Notes under the pieces: model-generated | Database searches by the model: none | What the model saw: the letters and a program-made list of their open reading frames with translations, nothing else | What the model was told of the DNA's origin: nothing | Program-made: the position numbers and the translations under genes | Assembly (NCBI RefSeq): GCF_022024175.1 | Contig: NZ_CP091794.1 | Coordinates: 1,798,001 to 1,862,000, forward strand | Direction of reading: 5' to 3' | DNA from: Prevotella communis | GTDB taxonomy: Bacteria; Bacteroidota; Bacteroidia; Bacteroidales; Bacteroidaceae | DNA: 64,000 bases | In this document: piece by piece, positions 29,034 to 38,300 of the stretch | How positions within the stretch are numbered: position 1 is the first letter of the stretch | How the letters are laid out: every line of letters begins with the position of its first letter

Positions 29034-29429
29034 TTACATCATCACATTTTTACGATATCCCATGCCTGTCACGTGACAGATGAGCCTTCCCTCCTGGTTG
29101 GTCACGCGCACCTCTACGGCTGGGATTTTGTGGTGGTCACATATACCGACAGCCTCAGCCCGCAGCACATCACCCTCACGAGCACTCGATACAAACATGA
29201 TGCTGCTATTGATGCCAAACGTCAGCTGTCCGTTGTAGTTCATCCAGGCAGCAATGGCCAAGTCGGCAAGCGTAAACAGCGCCCCCCCCTGACACACATT
29301 ACCACCATTCAGGTGCATCGCCGTTACCGTCATCTGCGCCACGGCATGCTGCCCGTCCACCTCCGTAATCCTACAACCAGCATTGGCTGCAAACCTATCC
29401 GTCCTATTCAATAATTCCTGTATATCCAT
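29034..29429 (-). CDS. hotdog-fold (PaaI-type) thioesterase
   Basis: This 131-residue protein has the PaaI/4HBT core, including MTVTAMHLNGGNVCQGGALFTLADLAIAAWMN. Family members hydrolyse acyl-CoA thioesters, with catalytic residues in the HxGGxxxxG-like region; here that reads LNGGNVCQGG. The substrate is not predictable. It lies downstream of the XRE gene on the same strand, 68 bp away, and converges on the MetE-like gene. Confidence 0.85.
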   Translation of the reverse strand: MDIQELLNRTDRFAANAGCRITEVDGQHAVAQMTVTAMHLNGGNVCQGGALFTLADLAIAAWMNYNGQLTFGINSSIMFVSSAREGDVLRAEAVGICDHHKIPAVEVRVTNQEGRLICHVTGMGYRKNVMM

Positions 29430-29497
29430 TGTCGTTTATGTTTTGCGTATATTATAGAGACAGCCCTGCTGCGTTATCAGACATCATCTCTATAGTA

Positions 29498-29788
29498 TCA
29501 CACACACGCAGGCTCCAATTCGCGATCTGCCACTTTCACAACATCAGCATTAAGAGCAGCAGATATTTTGCAAATAGTAGCCATTGTCAAGTTGTGAGTA
29601 CCAGAGAGCCATCGGCTCACCTCTGTCTCTGTCTTTCCCATCAGACGGGCAAAGTCCTTCTGCGACATTCCCTTTTCTTCAAGGATGTCGTAGATGCGGT
29701 TAGCAATAGCTACAGACAGTTCCATTTGTAGTTTCATCTCTGGAGAGATAGTACTACGAATATCATCCATAATTCTGTTAGTCTTCAT
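29498..29788 (-). CDS. XRE-family helix-turn-helix regulator (orphan antitoxin-like)
   Basis: This 96-residue protein has a Cro/XRE helix-turn-helix at about residues 35-85 (LEEKGMSQKDFARLMGKTETEVSRWLSGTHNLTMATICKISAALN). This layout is typical of HigA-type antitoxins, but no toxin gene is adjacent. Upstream there is only a 19-codon ORF overlapping its start. ATG 29788 is preferred to 29803 because GGAGG lies 12 nt before it; at 29803 it abuts the start. A consensus promoter (29857-29888) and an inverted repeat over it suggest autoregulation. Confidence 0.8.
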   Translation of the reverse strand: MKTNRIMDDIRSTISPEMKLQMELSVAIANRIYDILEEKGMSQKDFARLMGKTETEVSRWLSGTHNLTMATICKISAALNADVVKVADRELEPACV

Positions 29789-29837
29789 AATATTTCTCGC
29801 CATCCTCCAACAGCTCTATAAACAGATTCTTTTCCAT
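29778..29837 (-). CDS. possible 19-codon leader ORF or toxin remnant before the XRE gene
   Basis: Reading leftward from ATG 29837 gives MEKNLFIELLEDGEKYYED and a stop that overlaps the XRE start. It lies directly behind the promoter at 29857-29888 and covers the XRE ribosome-binding region, so its translation could couple to the regulator. It may be the last trace of a lost toxin gene or have no product at all. Confidence 0.35.
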   Translation of the reverse strand: MEKNLFIELLEDGEKYYED

Positions 29838-29856
29838 ATTATTTCTAAATCTGCTG

Positions 29857-29888
29857 CAAAAATAAACATAAAAGTTGATTATTCCAAA
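29857..29888 (-). promoter_or_regulatory. promoter of the XRE gene
   Basis: On the minus strand TTTG (29885-29888) lies 20 bp before TATTTTTG (29857-29864), matching both consensus boxes. Predicted start is near 29851. Confidence 0.75.
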
Positions 29889-29918
29889 TATTTTGGCAAG
29901 AAAATCACCTTTTATGTT
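29865..29918. promoter_or_regulatory. inverted repeat over the XRE promoter (candidate operator)
   Basis: AACATAAAAG (29865-29874) and CTTTTATGTT (29909-29918) are perfect inverted copies. One lies between the -7 and -33 boxes and the other upstream of the -33 box. Both are followed by TTGATT-like bases. This fits a repressor that binds both and blocks the promoter. Confidence 0.5.
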
Positions 29919-30030
29919 GATTTTCAATTCAAAAGACAATTAAGGAATCCATCACCAGTCATATCCCTCTTACGTCTCCCGCCATCAGCCCTCAGCCTTC
30001 AGACCTCTTCCTTCTTACATCATCCCTCAG

Positions 30031-30096
30031 CCATACTCTAGCCATACTCTAGCCATACTCTAGCCATACTCTAGCCATACTCTAGCCATACTCTAG
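30031..30096. repeat. six exact copies of an 11-bp unit CCATACTCTAG
   Basis: The unit CCATACTCTAG is repeated six times without any change. It brings six CTAG tetramers, normally rare in bacterial DNA, at 11-bp spacing, about one helical turn. There are no spacers, so this is not a CRISPR array. Further CCTAG-containing units follow to 30152. Confidence 0.95.
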
Positions 30097-30164
30097 CCTG
30101 CTTCGTGAGTGCTCCACGGAGCAGCCTAGGAGCAGCCTAGGAGCAGAGTGATTGCTGCCTAAGA

Positions 30165-30303
30165 GCAGGCTAGAAGCTGAATTAGTGCCTTTTCCTAAAC
30201 TCACTTGACAGTTTTCACCGGGTTAAACTGAATTACTTGTCAACATCGTTTACATCGTACTGAAAACCTTGTCACTCTCTGCAGGCTAGAAGCTGAATTA
30301 GTG
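30165..30303. repeat. duplicated 23-mer in the accessory region
   Basis: A 23-bp sequence beginning GCAGGCTAGAAGCTGAATTA occurs at 30165-30187 and again, identical, at 30281-30303, 116 bp apart in the same orientation. The DNA between is not repeated. It may mark a past duplication or deletion event. Confidence 0.85.
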
Positions 30304-30821
30304 AACACACAAAAAAGTTGTGACATGAAATTCATTCCATCAGTATCTGATTCGCATAGCCTATACAGAAGAAATACAAGCCAGACAATGTTCATTAGGA
30401 ACAGATGTAACAGATCCTTTTAGTAAACCACAGACTTATACATCGTAAACCACAGGTTAACATATCGTAAACCATAGGTTAACAACTTAAAAACCATAGA
30501 GTAATGAAGCAATGAGAAGCTGAGCAATAGCAAGAAAGCAGGCTAAGAATTTCCAAACTACAGAGTAGCGAAGAAATTCTCTCGAGAATTTTCTTACTAT
30601 CATGTAGAAGACGGATAAAAAGTCAGTAATATCGTTTTTGTTTCTAGGTTAATCAGCCCTCGAACATCAGCCTTCAGACATCAGACATCTTCCATCGGAG
30701 CGAGACACTCACCCGTCCCCTTCTGTACTGCAGTCCCCTGCCAACCTGCGTCTGTCCCCTGATGTCCTGTTCTGAGTTACAATCTAGTTCCTTGTGTGAC
30801 AAGAAAAAAAACAACCGAAAA

Positions 30822-30853
30822 GTTGTATAATAAAAAATAATGTTGTATATTTG
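30822..30853 (+). promoter_or_regulatory. promoter of the toxin-antitoxin-like pair
   Basis: GTTG (30822-30825) lies 20 bp before TATATTTG (30846-30853); the -7 box is perfect and the -33 box has three of four bases. Predicted start is near 30859, giving a leader of about 18 nt. Confidence 0.65.
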
Positions 30854-30876
30854 CACGCAGATTTGATAATAATGCG

Positions 30877-31419
30877 ATGAAGTTTGAGGAACTAATAAAC
30901 GGTAAACTATGGGCTGTTCGTGATGATAACGAAGATAGTCATGAGCTAGAGATTCTATTCGACCATTGGAATGATGTTGTATGGCTAAGAGATTTTTTTA
31001 TAAGAAACCAAGAAGATTTAAACGCCTTCTACCACGTCAGTCTTGAAGATGCCATATGGGACACCATAGAAGATAGTGACAAGATTGAAACAATGCTTCT
31101 TGAGTTAGCAGAAAATGACAACCTTGACACATTATTCAGGCCTCTAGACAATAATGAAATATCAGAGTCGTTACTACAAAAAGACAAAGCTAGACTCAAA
31201 AAGAGACCTCTACATTCATCTTGGCTTCGAATATATGCAATAAGGCTATCTACAGGAGCCTACATTATTACAGGTGGAGCCATAAAATTGACTTTAAAGA
31301 TGGAAGAACGAGAACACACAAAGCTCGAACTTAGCAAAATAGATAAAGTAAGGAACTTCCTATTAAGTGAACATATTATTGATGACGATAGCTTTATAGA
31401 TTACATTGCAGAACTTTAA
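30877..31419 (+). CDS. putative toxin of an XRE-paired module (unknown fold)
   Basis: I cannot assign this 180-residue acidic protein to a named family with confidence. The C-terminal half has a well-ordered stretch (SWLRIYAIRLSTGAYIITGGAIKLTLKMEEREHTKLELSKID) followed by DDDSFIDYI. Proteins of this kind are found paired with small XRE proteins in Bacteroidetes, with the first gene being toxin-like. The XRE gene starts 4 bp after its stop, the usual tight coupling of such modules. Base composition is much more AT-rich than the flanking housekeeping genes, consistent with transfer. Confidence 0.6.
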   Translation: MKFEELINGKLWAVRDDNEDSHELEILFDHWNDVVWLRDFFIRNQEDLNAFYHVSLEDAIWDTIEDSDKIETMLLELAENDNLDTLFRPLDNNEISESLLQKDKARLKKRPLHSSWLRIYAIRLSTGAYIITGGAIKLTLKMEEREHTKLELSKIDKVRNFLLSEHIIDDDSFIDYIAEL

Positions 31420-31423
31420 TTTG

Positions 31424-31741
31424 ATGATGACTATGGGTACAATTGAAGAAAGACTACGCAAACATGCGCCTGCAACCCCATCACGATGGAGGGAAAAAGC
31501 AGTATGGCGTAAGGAAAACAAATCCTGGTTACGCTATTCACAATTGGTGGCTATGCGAATGCTAGACCAAATGGCCAATGAAGGTCTCACGCAAAAAGCC
31601 CTTGCCGAACGGCTTGGTTGTAGCCAACAGTATGTCTCAAAGATTCTTAAGGGGCAGGAAAACCTCTCTATTGAGACTATTTGTAAGATTGAAGAAGCTC
31701 TCGCACTTGAGCTCTTACCCAAGGAGCTTGAAGTAGTATAG
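31424..31741 (+). CDS. XRE-family antitoxin-like regulator
   Basis: This roughly 105-residue protein has a helix-turn-helix at about residues 52-95 (MANEGLTQKALAERLGCSQQYVSKILKGQENLSIETICKIEEALAL). It probably neutralises the upstream product and represses the shared promoter. Several ATGs are possible (31424, 31427, 31433); 31424 is chosen because it follows the upstream stop directly. A strong terminator follows at 31747, so the two genes form a closed transcription unit. Confidence 0.8.
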   Translation: MMTMGTIEERLRKHAPATPSRWREKAVWRKENKSWLRYSQLVAMRMLDQMANEGLTQKALAERLGCSQQYVSKILKGQENLSIETICKIEEALALELLPKELEVV

Positions 31742-31746
31742 CATTT

Positions 31747-31790
31747 ACATAATAGGTGACTGATTCATTTAGTCACCTATTATGTTTTAC
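31747..31790 (+). terminator. intrinsic terminator of the toxin-antitoxin-like unit
   Basis: ACATAATAGGTGACT (31747-31761) and AGTCACCTATTATGT (31771-31785) form a perfect 15-bp stem with a 9-nt loop, followed by TTTTAC. Confidence 0.85.
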
Positions 31791-31799
31791 TTTATAAAA

Positions 31800-32074
31800 G
31801 AATCCATCACCAGTCATATTGATTTTCAGCCCTCAGACATCAGCCATCGGCCATCTTACTTCAGCCCTCAGACATCAGCCATCGGCCATCTTACTTCAGC
31901 CTTCAGACATCAGCCGAGACGCTCACCCGTCCCCTTTGGACTTATGAGTAAATGGTACACCTCTAGGTGTATTAGGAATACCAAAGATTGCCAGGGGACT
32001 GGTACTGCCATCTTTGTATGCAAAAAAGGAAATAATTTGCTTTTTCAATTATTTCTTTAGGAGTAGTTTTTATG
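31800..32074. repeat. 35-bp tandem repeat and flanking repeats, gene-free
   Basis: The 20-mer at 31800-31819 repeats 29945-29964. Two and a half copies of a 35-bp unit starting TCAGCCCTCAGACATCAGCC follow at 31826, 31861 and 31896. CTCACCCGTCCCCTT (31922-31936) also occurs at 30708-30722. The rest up to 32074 shows nothing recognisable. Confidence 0.85.
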
Positions 32075-32105
32075 GATGTGCCAGGCACCAGGTACCTGGC
32101 ACATC
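32075..32105. other. perfect hairpin just beyond the res stop codon
   Basis: GATGTGCCAGG (32075-32085) and CCTGGCACATC (32095-32105) pair perfectly around CACCAGGTA, starting 6 bp past the stop of the Res-like gene. It may end the operon, but no T-run follows on the minus strand, so intrinsic termination is uncertain. It could instead stabilise the 3' end. Confidence 0.5.
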
Positions 32106-32111
32106 ACAAAT

Positions 32112-35100
32112 CTACCCAAACAGCGTCTTTACATAATCCTCATCGTAATCAAACAGAACATGGTTCTCTAAGAACTTGGGGCGCTCTCCCAAAAGATGAA
32201 CATCATTATAAGGCGTATTTGATATGATATAGCTGTCGAGTGAAATATCAGGGTCGTTCAGCGTTGGCTCAACTTCTTCCTTCAGTGTCTTGAAAAGTTG
32301 AATCTTTGGATGGTCCAAACTCAGCAAGTTGCGGATGCCCTTTGGGTCGATAAATACAACCCTTTGTTTCTGTCCCTCATTTACCCATAGGATAAAGTCT
32401 GGATAGAAACCGCTGGCCTCGAAGAAACCAATACCTTTACGACTCTCGTTTCGCAGCAGATAGATTTCCTTGCCTTTCAGCAAATCGTCCTTATGCTTTT
32501 CGTAATAATCACGGAGATATTTAACAAATCCTTTCTCGCCAGAATTAAGCGCTACAGGCGATATCTTCACCAATGGTTCGTTTGTATCAGGATCAACCAT
32601 TACCTTTCTACCACTTGCATCTTTTTCGTTTAAACACAAGATGGGATAAAAAAGATGCTGGTCAAATCGCATTGCCAACCATTGACCATTTATCTGATAA
32701 TCGCGCTCCAGGTTGCCCGAGATAATCTGCTCGCGCAGTTCCATCAGCTTGTCAATCCATTCCTGTTGGTCGTTACGAACCTCCACAGTATATTCATCAA
32801 AAAAGTTGGGGTCGTTTTGGTCGATATATACAGTCTCCATATATTTCGACTCCCATTTACCTTTACTCCGCTTATAGGCTCTTTCGATATAGCCACGCAG
32901 TAGCGCAATAGTGATTTCTTCCCAACGTGCCACATCACGACCAAAGTCATGGAATTCCAGATCTGCCTCCTGTATGGTCAGTTCATACCAATCTGGATTT
33001 AGCATCAAATTATGCAACACCTCTACACTAATCTCCATATTATGCCAGCTGCGCTCGTTCTTCATCTGCTCGATGGCAAAGAAGATACGGTTCCAATTCA
33101 GCAAATTCAGATGCTTTGGATACAACTTTCTCTCAGTCATTTCTGCTGCGGTATCCACTCCAGCCCTCTGACTCCAGATAGCATCTACCTTAGGCGTCCA
33201 GTCCACCTTTACCTTCATGCCTTTCATCATGTCCTCAGGCCTAACTACAACACTCTTCTTGAAGTCATAGCCTTTCTTTAGGCGAACAATCTTCAGGCGC
33301 TTTTCACCCAGCAAATTGACTGTTGGAATGGCAATAGGAGTATAAGTATACTCATTGTGTGGCAGACCTTCATCTTCCAGATACTTGCGGAAGGTATCCA
33401 TATAGTCGGCTCTCACGCCAAAGATGTTCAGCGTCTCAATCTCGCGCAGCCCTTTTGGTATTGGACCAGGATTATAGCTACTATCCAATGCACTGCTTCG
33501 CTTCAATGAATACTTGAAACCCTTCAGACGTACACCACGGCCAAACAATTGGATAATCTCAGAACCTTCACTGCGACCTACGTTCATGAGTCCCATAGCA
33601 GATACACGCCAGCTACTCCAACCTTCGCTGAACTTCTTCGAACCAATCAGGATATTGATAGTTGAATCTTCGTTATTAATCTTAGTAAAGAGTGACGAAG
33701 TACCAAATTCACGTGTTTCACAATCAAGTCCTCTTGCTTCGCATAATTTAATCAGCGAATCACTATCACCAACATTGATCACACCAAAATAGTCAGCATT
33801 GCCAACACGCAAACCAATCTCCTTATCGCCACCTTTCTGTTTATCTACATGCAAATGAGCATTGGTTGTGGTGGTGTGAAACAACTTCTCTAACACCTTC
33901 TTATATACTTGCTGAGCAAAAGCATCTTCTTCACCCAGTTTCAAGCCTTCTTTCGTCAGCATAAAACTATTAGCAAAAAGCGAATAGCCTCGAGGATTCT
34001 TGATACCATCATCTGGGTTCAACAAACGCTTGATATAGCCAGTAAATTCCTGTGGCTTATCGACAAAGGCCTGCAGGAACAGTAATATCTGAACTACATC
34101 ACTAACATCCTGCCCTCTAACCTTTCTGACTGCATTAACAGAACCTCCGACGAAAATACCTAATGGACGAGCTATTAAGAAGGTATTTTTTACTTTTGGA
34201 GAGCTTTCATATACCAGCGTCTGCTCATAAAGGCACAACAGGTAGGCCGTCAAGTACATATTCAGCAATTCTTCATCGTCCCACGAAGCCATGTTCATGA
34301 TGCGATAGTCCTTACCATAGCCATCATTATAGAAATAGCGGTAGCTGTAATCAAACAGTGTGGCCTTGCCATATTCCTTCAGCAGCGCATCCCTGCTGGC
34401 TCCTGACTGAGCAGCAATAGCTTGTCCGAAAGTGGCTGAATATTCAAAAGAGAAGCCTTCCTGAGTCAGCGTATTGCGATAGCCTTTCCAAACTTCTCCT
34501 CCACTTCCTTTATGTCCTTCATCCACCAACACGAGGTTGTTGCCTTCGAAACTCTCCACAGCAACAGTTTTGTCTCCATCTGTATCGGCCAGTTTGTTGA
34601 TGTCAATCACTTCAATGGTCTTACCTGTAAACATGCCTCCTCTACCTTGTTTGGAAAAGAGTTCTGCACTGAAGTTTGAGAGATAAAGCTCTTGTAAATG
34701 CTGACTTGATAGTCCTTCGTTAGGTGTCAATATCAGAATGCGATTAAGTGGCTTAGCATGATATTTCTCTGCATAGTGTAGATACTGCTTGATATTGATG
34801 TGCATCATGAGCGTCTTTCCAGAGCCTGTGGCACACCAATAGGCCAGCTTATTCATGTCGTCTTCATTGAAGTCATCCATTCCGTGCCAGGTTTCTGCAC
34901 GAAATTTGAAATCATCATTCAGGAAGGTGTTAATGTCCTGGCGCAATTGCTCTTGGCTTGCAAAGAAACGATCTAAATAAACCTCAGTAAACAGCAGTGA
35001 CAGATACTGATAATACTTCCACTGTATCTTTTCTGGTCTGCGTTCGTTTATTTCGTTGGTATGTCTCACGATGTTTTGGTCATACTCAAACAATTTCTCC

Positions 35101-35312
35101 TGTGGTATATGCAAGTCGTACTGATGTTGTTTCAGCGCATAGTAAAAGCGTGAAACGCCTTCATCGTCCGCACCTTCCAGTGCAGGGTCTTTCAGGTCAC
35201 GGCTCAATGCCTCCAGGTCTTTGCAGCCCAAGAGACTCAGAATATATTTGTGAAGCACCAATGCCTCTTGCAATCGTGCTGGCTGAGTATTTTGTCTTCT
35301 TCCTCTTGGCAT
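32112..35312 (-). CDS. Res-type helicase-nuclease of a restriction-like system
   Basis: This 1066-residue protein has the superfamily 2 motor of type III restriction subunits: Walker A CATGSGKT (about 160-167), DEGHKG (about 260) and late helicase motifs around SEGWSSWRVSAMGLMNVGRSEGSEIIQLFGRGVRLKG. Near the C-terminus YPDFILWV and VVFIDPKG (about 968-990) give a PD-(D/E)xK nuclease signature. It would translocate on and cut unmodified DNA together with the methyltransferase 3 bp upstream. It is the last gene of the operon. The N-terminal 110 residues are helical with no known motif. Confidence 0.88.
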   Translation of the reverse strand: MPRGRRQNTQPARLQEALVLHKYILSLLGCKDLEALSRDLKDPALEGADDEGVSRFYYALKQHQYDLHIPQEKLFEYDQNIVRHTNEINERRPEKIQWKYYQYLSLLFTEVYLDRFFASQEQLRQDINTFLNDDFKFRAETWHGMDDFNEDDMNKLAYWCATGSGKTLMMHINIKQYLHYAEKYHAKPLNRILILTPNEGLSSQHLQELYLSNFSAELFSKQGRGGMFTGKTIEVIDINKLADTDGDKTVAVESFEGNNLVLVDEGHKGSGGEVWKGYRNTLTQEGFSFEYSATFGQAIAAQSGASRDALLKEYGKATLFDYSYRYFYNDGYGKDYRIMNMASWDDEELLNMYLTAYLLCLYEQTLVYESSPKVKNTFLIARPLGIFVGGSVNAVRKVRGQDVSDVVQILLFLQAFVDKPQEFTGYIKRLLNPDDGIKNPRGYSLFANSFMLTKEGLKLGEEDAFAQQVYKKVLEKLFHTTTTNAHLHVDKQKGGDKEIGLRVGNADYFGVINVGDSDSLIKLCEARGLDCETREFGTSSLFTKINNEDSTINILIGSKKFSEGWSSWRVSAMGLMNVGRSEGSEIIQLFGRGVRLKGFKYSLKRSSALDSSYNPGPIPKGLREIETLNIFGVRADYMDTFRKYLEDEGLPHNEYTYTPIAIPTVNLLGEKRLKIVRLKKGYDFKKSVVVRPEDMMKGMKVKVDWTPKVDAIWSQRAGVDTAAEMTERKLYPKHLNLLNWNRIFFAIEQMKNERSWHNMEISVEVLHNLMLNPDWYELTIQEADLEFHDFGRDVARWEEITIALLRGYIERAYKRSKGKWESKYMETVYIDQNDPNFFDEYTVEVRNDQQEWIDKLMELREQIISGNLERDYQINGQWLAMRFDQHLFYPILCLNEKDASGRKVMVDPDTNEPLVKISPVALNSGEKGFVKYLRDYYEKHKDDLLKGKEIYLLRNESRKGIGFFEASGFYPDFILWVNEGQKQRVVFIDPKGIRNLLSLDHPKIQLFKTLKEEVEPTLNDPDISLDSYIISNTPYNDVHLLGERPKFLENHVLFDYDEDYVKTLFG

Positions 35313-35315
35313 AGC

Positions 35316-38300
35316 TTAATTCTCCTCAAACATACGTTTTGCGAATTCCTCTTCTGTAAGCACTACCTTCCAGTGGTCTTCATCGCGTTTCAGGTTTGGC
35401 AGGGTGTTATCACCATTCACATAGATGAGGTCGAACTCTGTGTCGCGTGTACGGAAGTCCATCTTGTCGAAGAACATACAGAGCTGGTCATTGTTCACCA
35501 CCTTACAGTTACGCCAAATAACCAGTGTCTTCAACCCTTCACGATGTGTCTTACCCTGCACCACGCAGATATTATCATCCTGAAACCAGTCTTCAGTCTC
35601 TACGTTCAGACCTATCAGGTAGTTGAAGGTTTCCACCATATCCACCTTCGTTTCCACCAGTTCATTATCCTTGGTGGTCTTCAGCGTCATCTCGAAAGGA
35701 TTCTCAAACCACTTCAGATTCAGCAGTGAGTCGCGTGTCTCTGTATCGAGCATATAGCTGAGCATATAACTTTCTTGGAACTCTTCGTTTGTCCAGTCTG
35801 TCTGTTGTTCCTTGATTTCAAGATTGTTCAGTGTATCCTCGTATTGCTCCAAGCGGATGTATTTGAAGCATTGAGAAATGCCATTGCGAGAAACGGGTCT
35901 TTCGTCCTTCCAACTATCAGAATAGATAACTTTTTCTATCCTTGGTTTTGTTGTATTGTCAAAGATATCCCCAACTTGTGACAAAAGGTATTTTCTTTTT
36001 CCATTATCTTTATTCATTTCTATTACAGCATGCCCCGTTGATCCTGATCCAGCGAAGAAATCGGCAATTACGAAATCCTTTCCTTTCTTCACGTTTTGTA
36101 GAGAAAGAACGTGGTTCAAAAAAGCAACGGGTTTCTTTCCATTACGGAATGAAATACCGCCTTCATCTGTAGCATCATTAAATGCTTTCTCAAAGTCGAC
36201 GTAATTGGGATATGGAATTTCAATGACATCTTTTCTGTTTAGAGGCGCGCCTTGGTAATAATCCCCGTTTTTCCTTCCGCTTTCAACAGAAGGTGTCCAA
36301 AAGAATCTATACCCAAACTTATCATCTCCCATATTAGGAACCTTGAAAATATATCCGCTATGTGTGGAAGCTAAATTTTCTAGATACGCAACATAGAAAC
36401 GCCCACTAGAGTTTCCTTCTCGAATAGAACCTCTAACGCTGATAGGCTTCAAATAATCAAAACTAGAATCTTTATGTTTAATTATCTTGTAATGACCAGG
36501 AGCGTATGCTTCAACTTCCTTGTTTCCCAAGTCTAATAATTCATCAGGTCTTTCATCAAGCTCAATTGTATAAAGATAATCTGCATCTGAGGAGTTGTCT
36601 TTCTGACGTTTCAATGGTTTAAAGTTTTCACCATAGGCATACATTAATAACGACTCATAGACTTCATGGAAGTCTTTATCACCTTTTAGGATTCTGTCTT
36701 CATGTCGAACTTTTACGCTAAATGTTGTCAAATACTTTGCAAACATATTATCTAAGAGACACTTAGAATTGAATAGTTCATTTTCGTTTATGCTGATAGC
36801 AATACTGCTGTCACTAGTCATAAGTTTTTTTGCTATACTAAGTCTATTTTCCATCATAGATAGCCACGAAGAATCTTTGTAGAGATCCTTGTAAACAAAT
36901 CCATCGCTACCAGTATTGTAAGGTGGATCAATATAGATTGCATTAACGGAATCATTATATTTGTTGACAAGAAGTGCTAATGCATGGAAATTATCAGACT
37001 TCACCAGCAAACCATTCGTCTGCTCATCAATATTCTCCATGCTCTTTACCAACTGATGCTTAAACTTGGCATCGAAGAAAGCCGTATCAAGTACAAGGAA
37101 TTGGTTCTGTTTCAAGAACTCAACGGTAAGTGGTTCGCTGTAGGCCTCAGTCATCATGTCGCCCTTAATATCGTCAATGGCAAACAATCGCACCCATTCC
37201 TTACGTTGAGCATCATTAGCAATAATCTCAGGATAAAGTTTTTCTGGCACACGGTCAAGCGTGATGCAATAATCGCTCTGCACTACAAACTTCTTTTTCA
37301 GCCACAATTTCTTCTGGAAGTTCTCTAACTGTGCTAACATCTGAATAATCTTCTGGCCAACCTGCTTGATGGCCTTTACGATAGACAGCTGATTATTGAT
37401 GTGCTGAGGATCAAGGTCATCGATAAGCAGCACCTCGTTCTTGATGTAGAAATCCAGCTCACGACTCAGGAAACCACCAAGGTCTTTATGAATAAAGTAG
37501 TCGAAAGAATTCTTGGCCGTATAATCCGTCAAGTGCTTCTCCAACAAAGTACGATTGGGATTGTCCTTAGTGGGAGCTTTAGCAGTAAGCACTTCTTCAA
37601 AGTCAGCAGGCACCAAAGGTGTTATTGTCTCCAACGCAGCAGCCAACAAATCTTTCTGCTTCGTGGCCTTAGGCATCAACTCGTAAGTGAAGTAGATATT
37701 CAAATCGCCCTCTGGTGTCACTTCAATCACTTGGTCACCTTCATTTTCAGGTTCCCAGAGTGCAAAGCGACGCTCCATGTTGTTGGCTGCACGGTTGTTG
37801 TTCTGCTCTGTGCTGGCATCTTTCAACACAAAGTGGACTTTCTTGCGTGATGTAGGCAATACAAACGTATAATTGCGGAAATACTCTGAGGTTTTAATGT
37901 AATATTGGTCGCTATTAGCCCAGTGCAATTTCACCTCCTCACCATTATAAGGAATGGCGTAGGTGTTATCCTTATAACGGCGTTTCGACAGAAAGTCGCC
38001 ACCATCGTAATAGCGAGAGAAGAAGGTCACTAAGTGAGAGAACACCTCACTCTCCATATCAGCAGCATTGCCACCCTGTGCCAGTTGTGCTTTTAGTTTC
38101 TTGTACTCAGCTACGTTAGGATTCGAGTCTGGCAGCGTTTCTATATCCATACCTGCAAACATCTGCTCTATCTCAGCCATACGCTGCTTGGTCTGTTGTG
38201 TATTGCCACCATCGCCTTGCAGGGCTGTCTTTACCTGCGGGAGCAAATCCACTTGCAGAAAGTGCTGTATCTCGTCACGTTTCTGGTTCATGATACGATA

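Larger units (their letters stand above)
29945..30821. other. 877-bp gene-free, repeat-rich accessory region
   Basis: No ORF here has protein-like composition. Contents in order: CCCTC/CAGCC low-complexity runs (29960-30030), an 11-bp tandem array (30031-30096), AGCAGCCTAGG units (30118-30152), a duplicated 23-mer (30165 and 30281), and near-identical ATCGTAAACCAYAGGTTAACA units (30442-30484). An AT-rich stretch follows, then another CAGCCTTCAGACATCAG block (30668-30722). The 20-mer at 29945-29964 recurs at 31800-31819, beyond the toxin-antitoxin pair. Confidence 0.75.

Noticed and set aside
30031..30096. CRISPR array
   Set aside because: The units are directly adjacent without unique spacers, and no cas gene is present. 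The same holds for the arrays at 27160 and 31826.
30674..30856. Leftward 60-codon ORF before the toxin-like gene
   Set aside because: It lies over the repeats and the rightward promoter and has low-complexity composition.
29945..32111. Insertion sequence or prophage remnant
   Set aside because: No transposase, integrase or phage structural gene is present; only repeats and the toxin-antitoxin-like genes.
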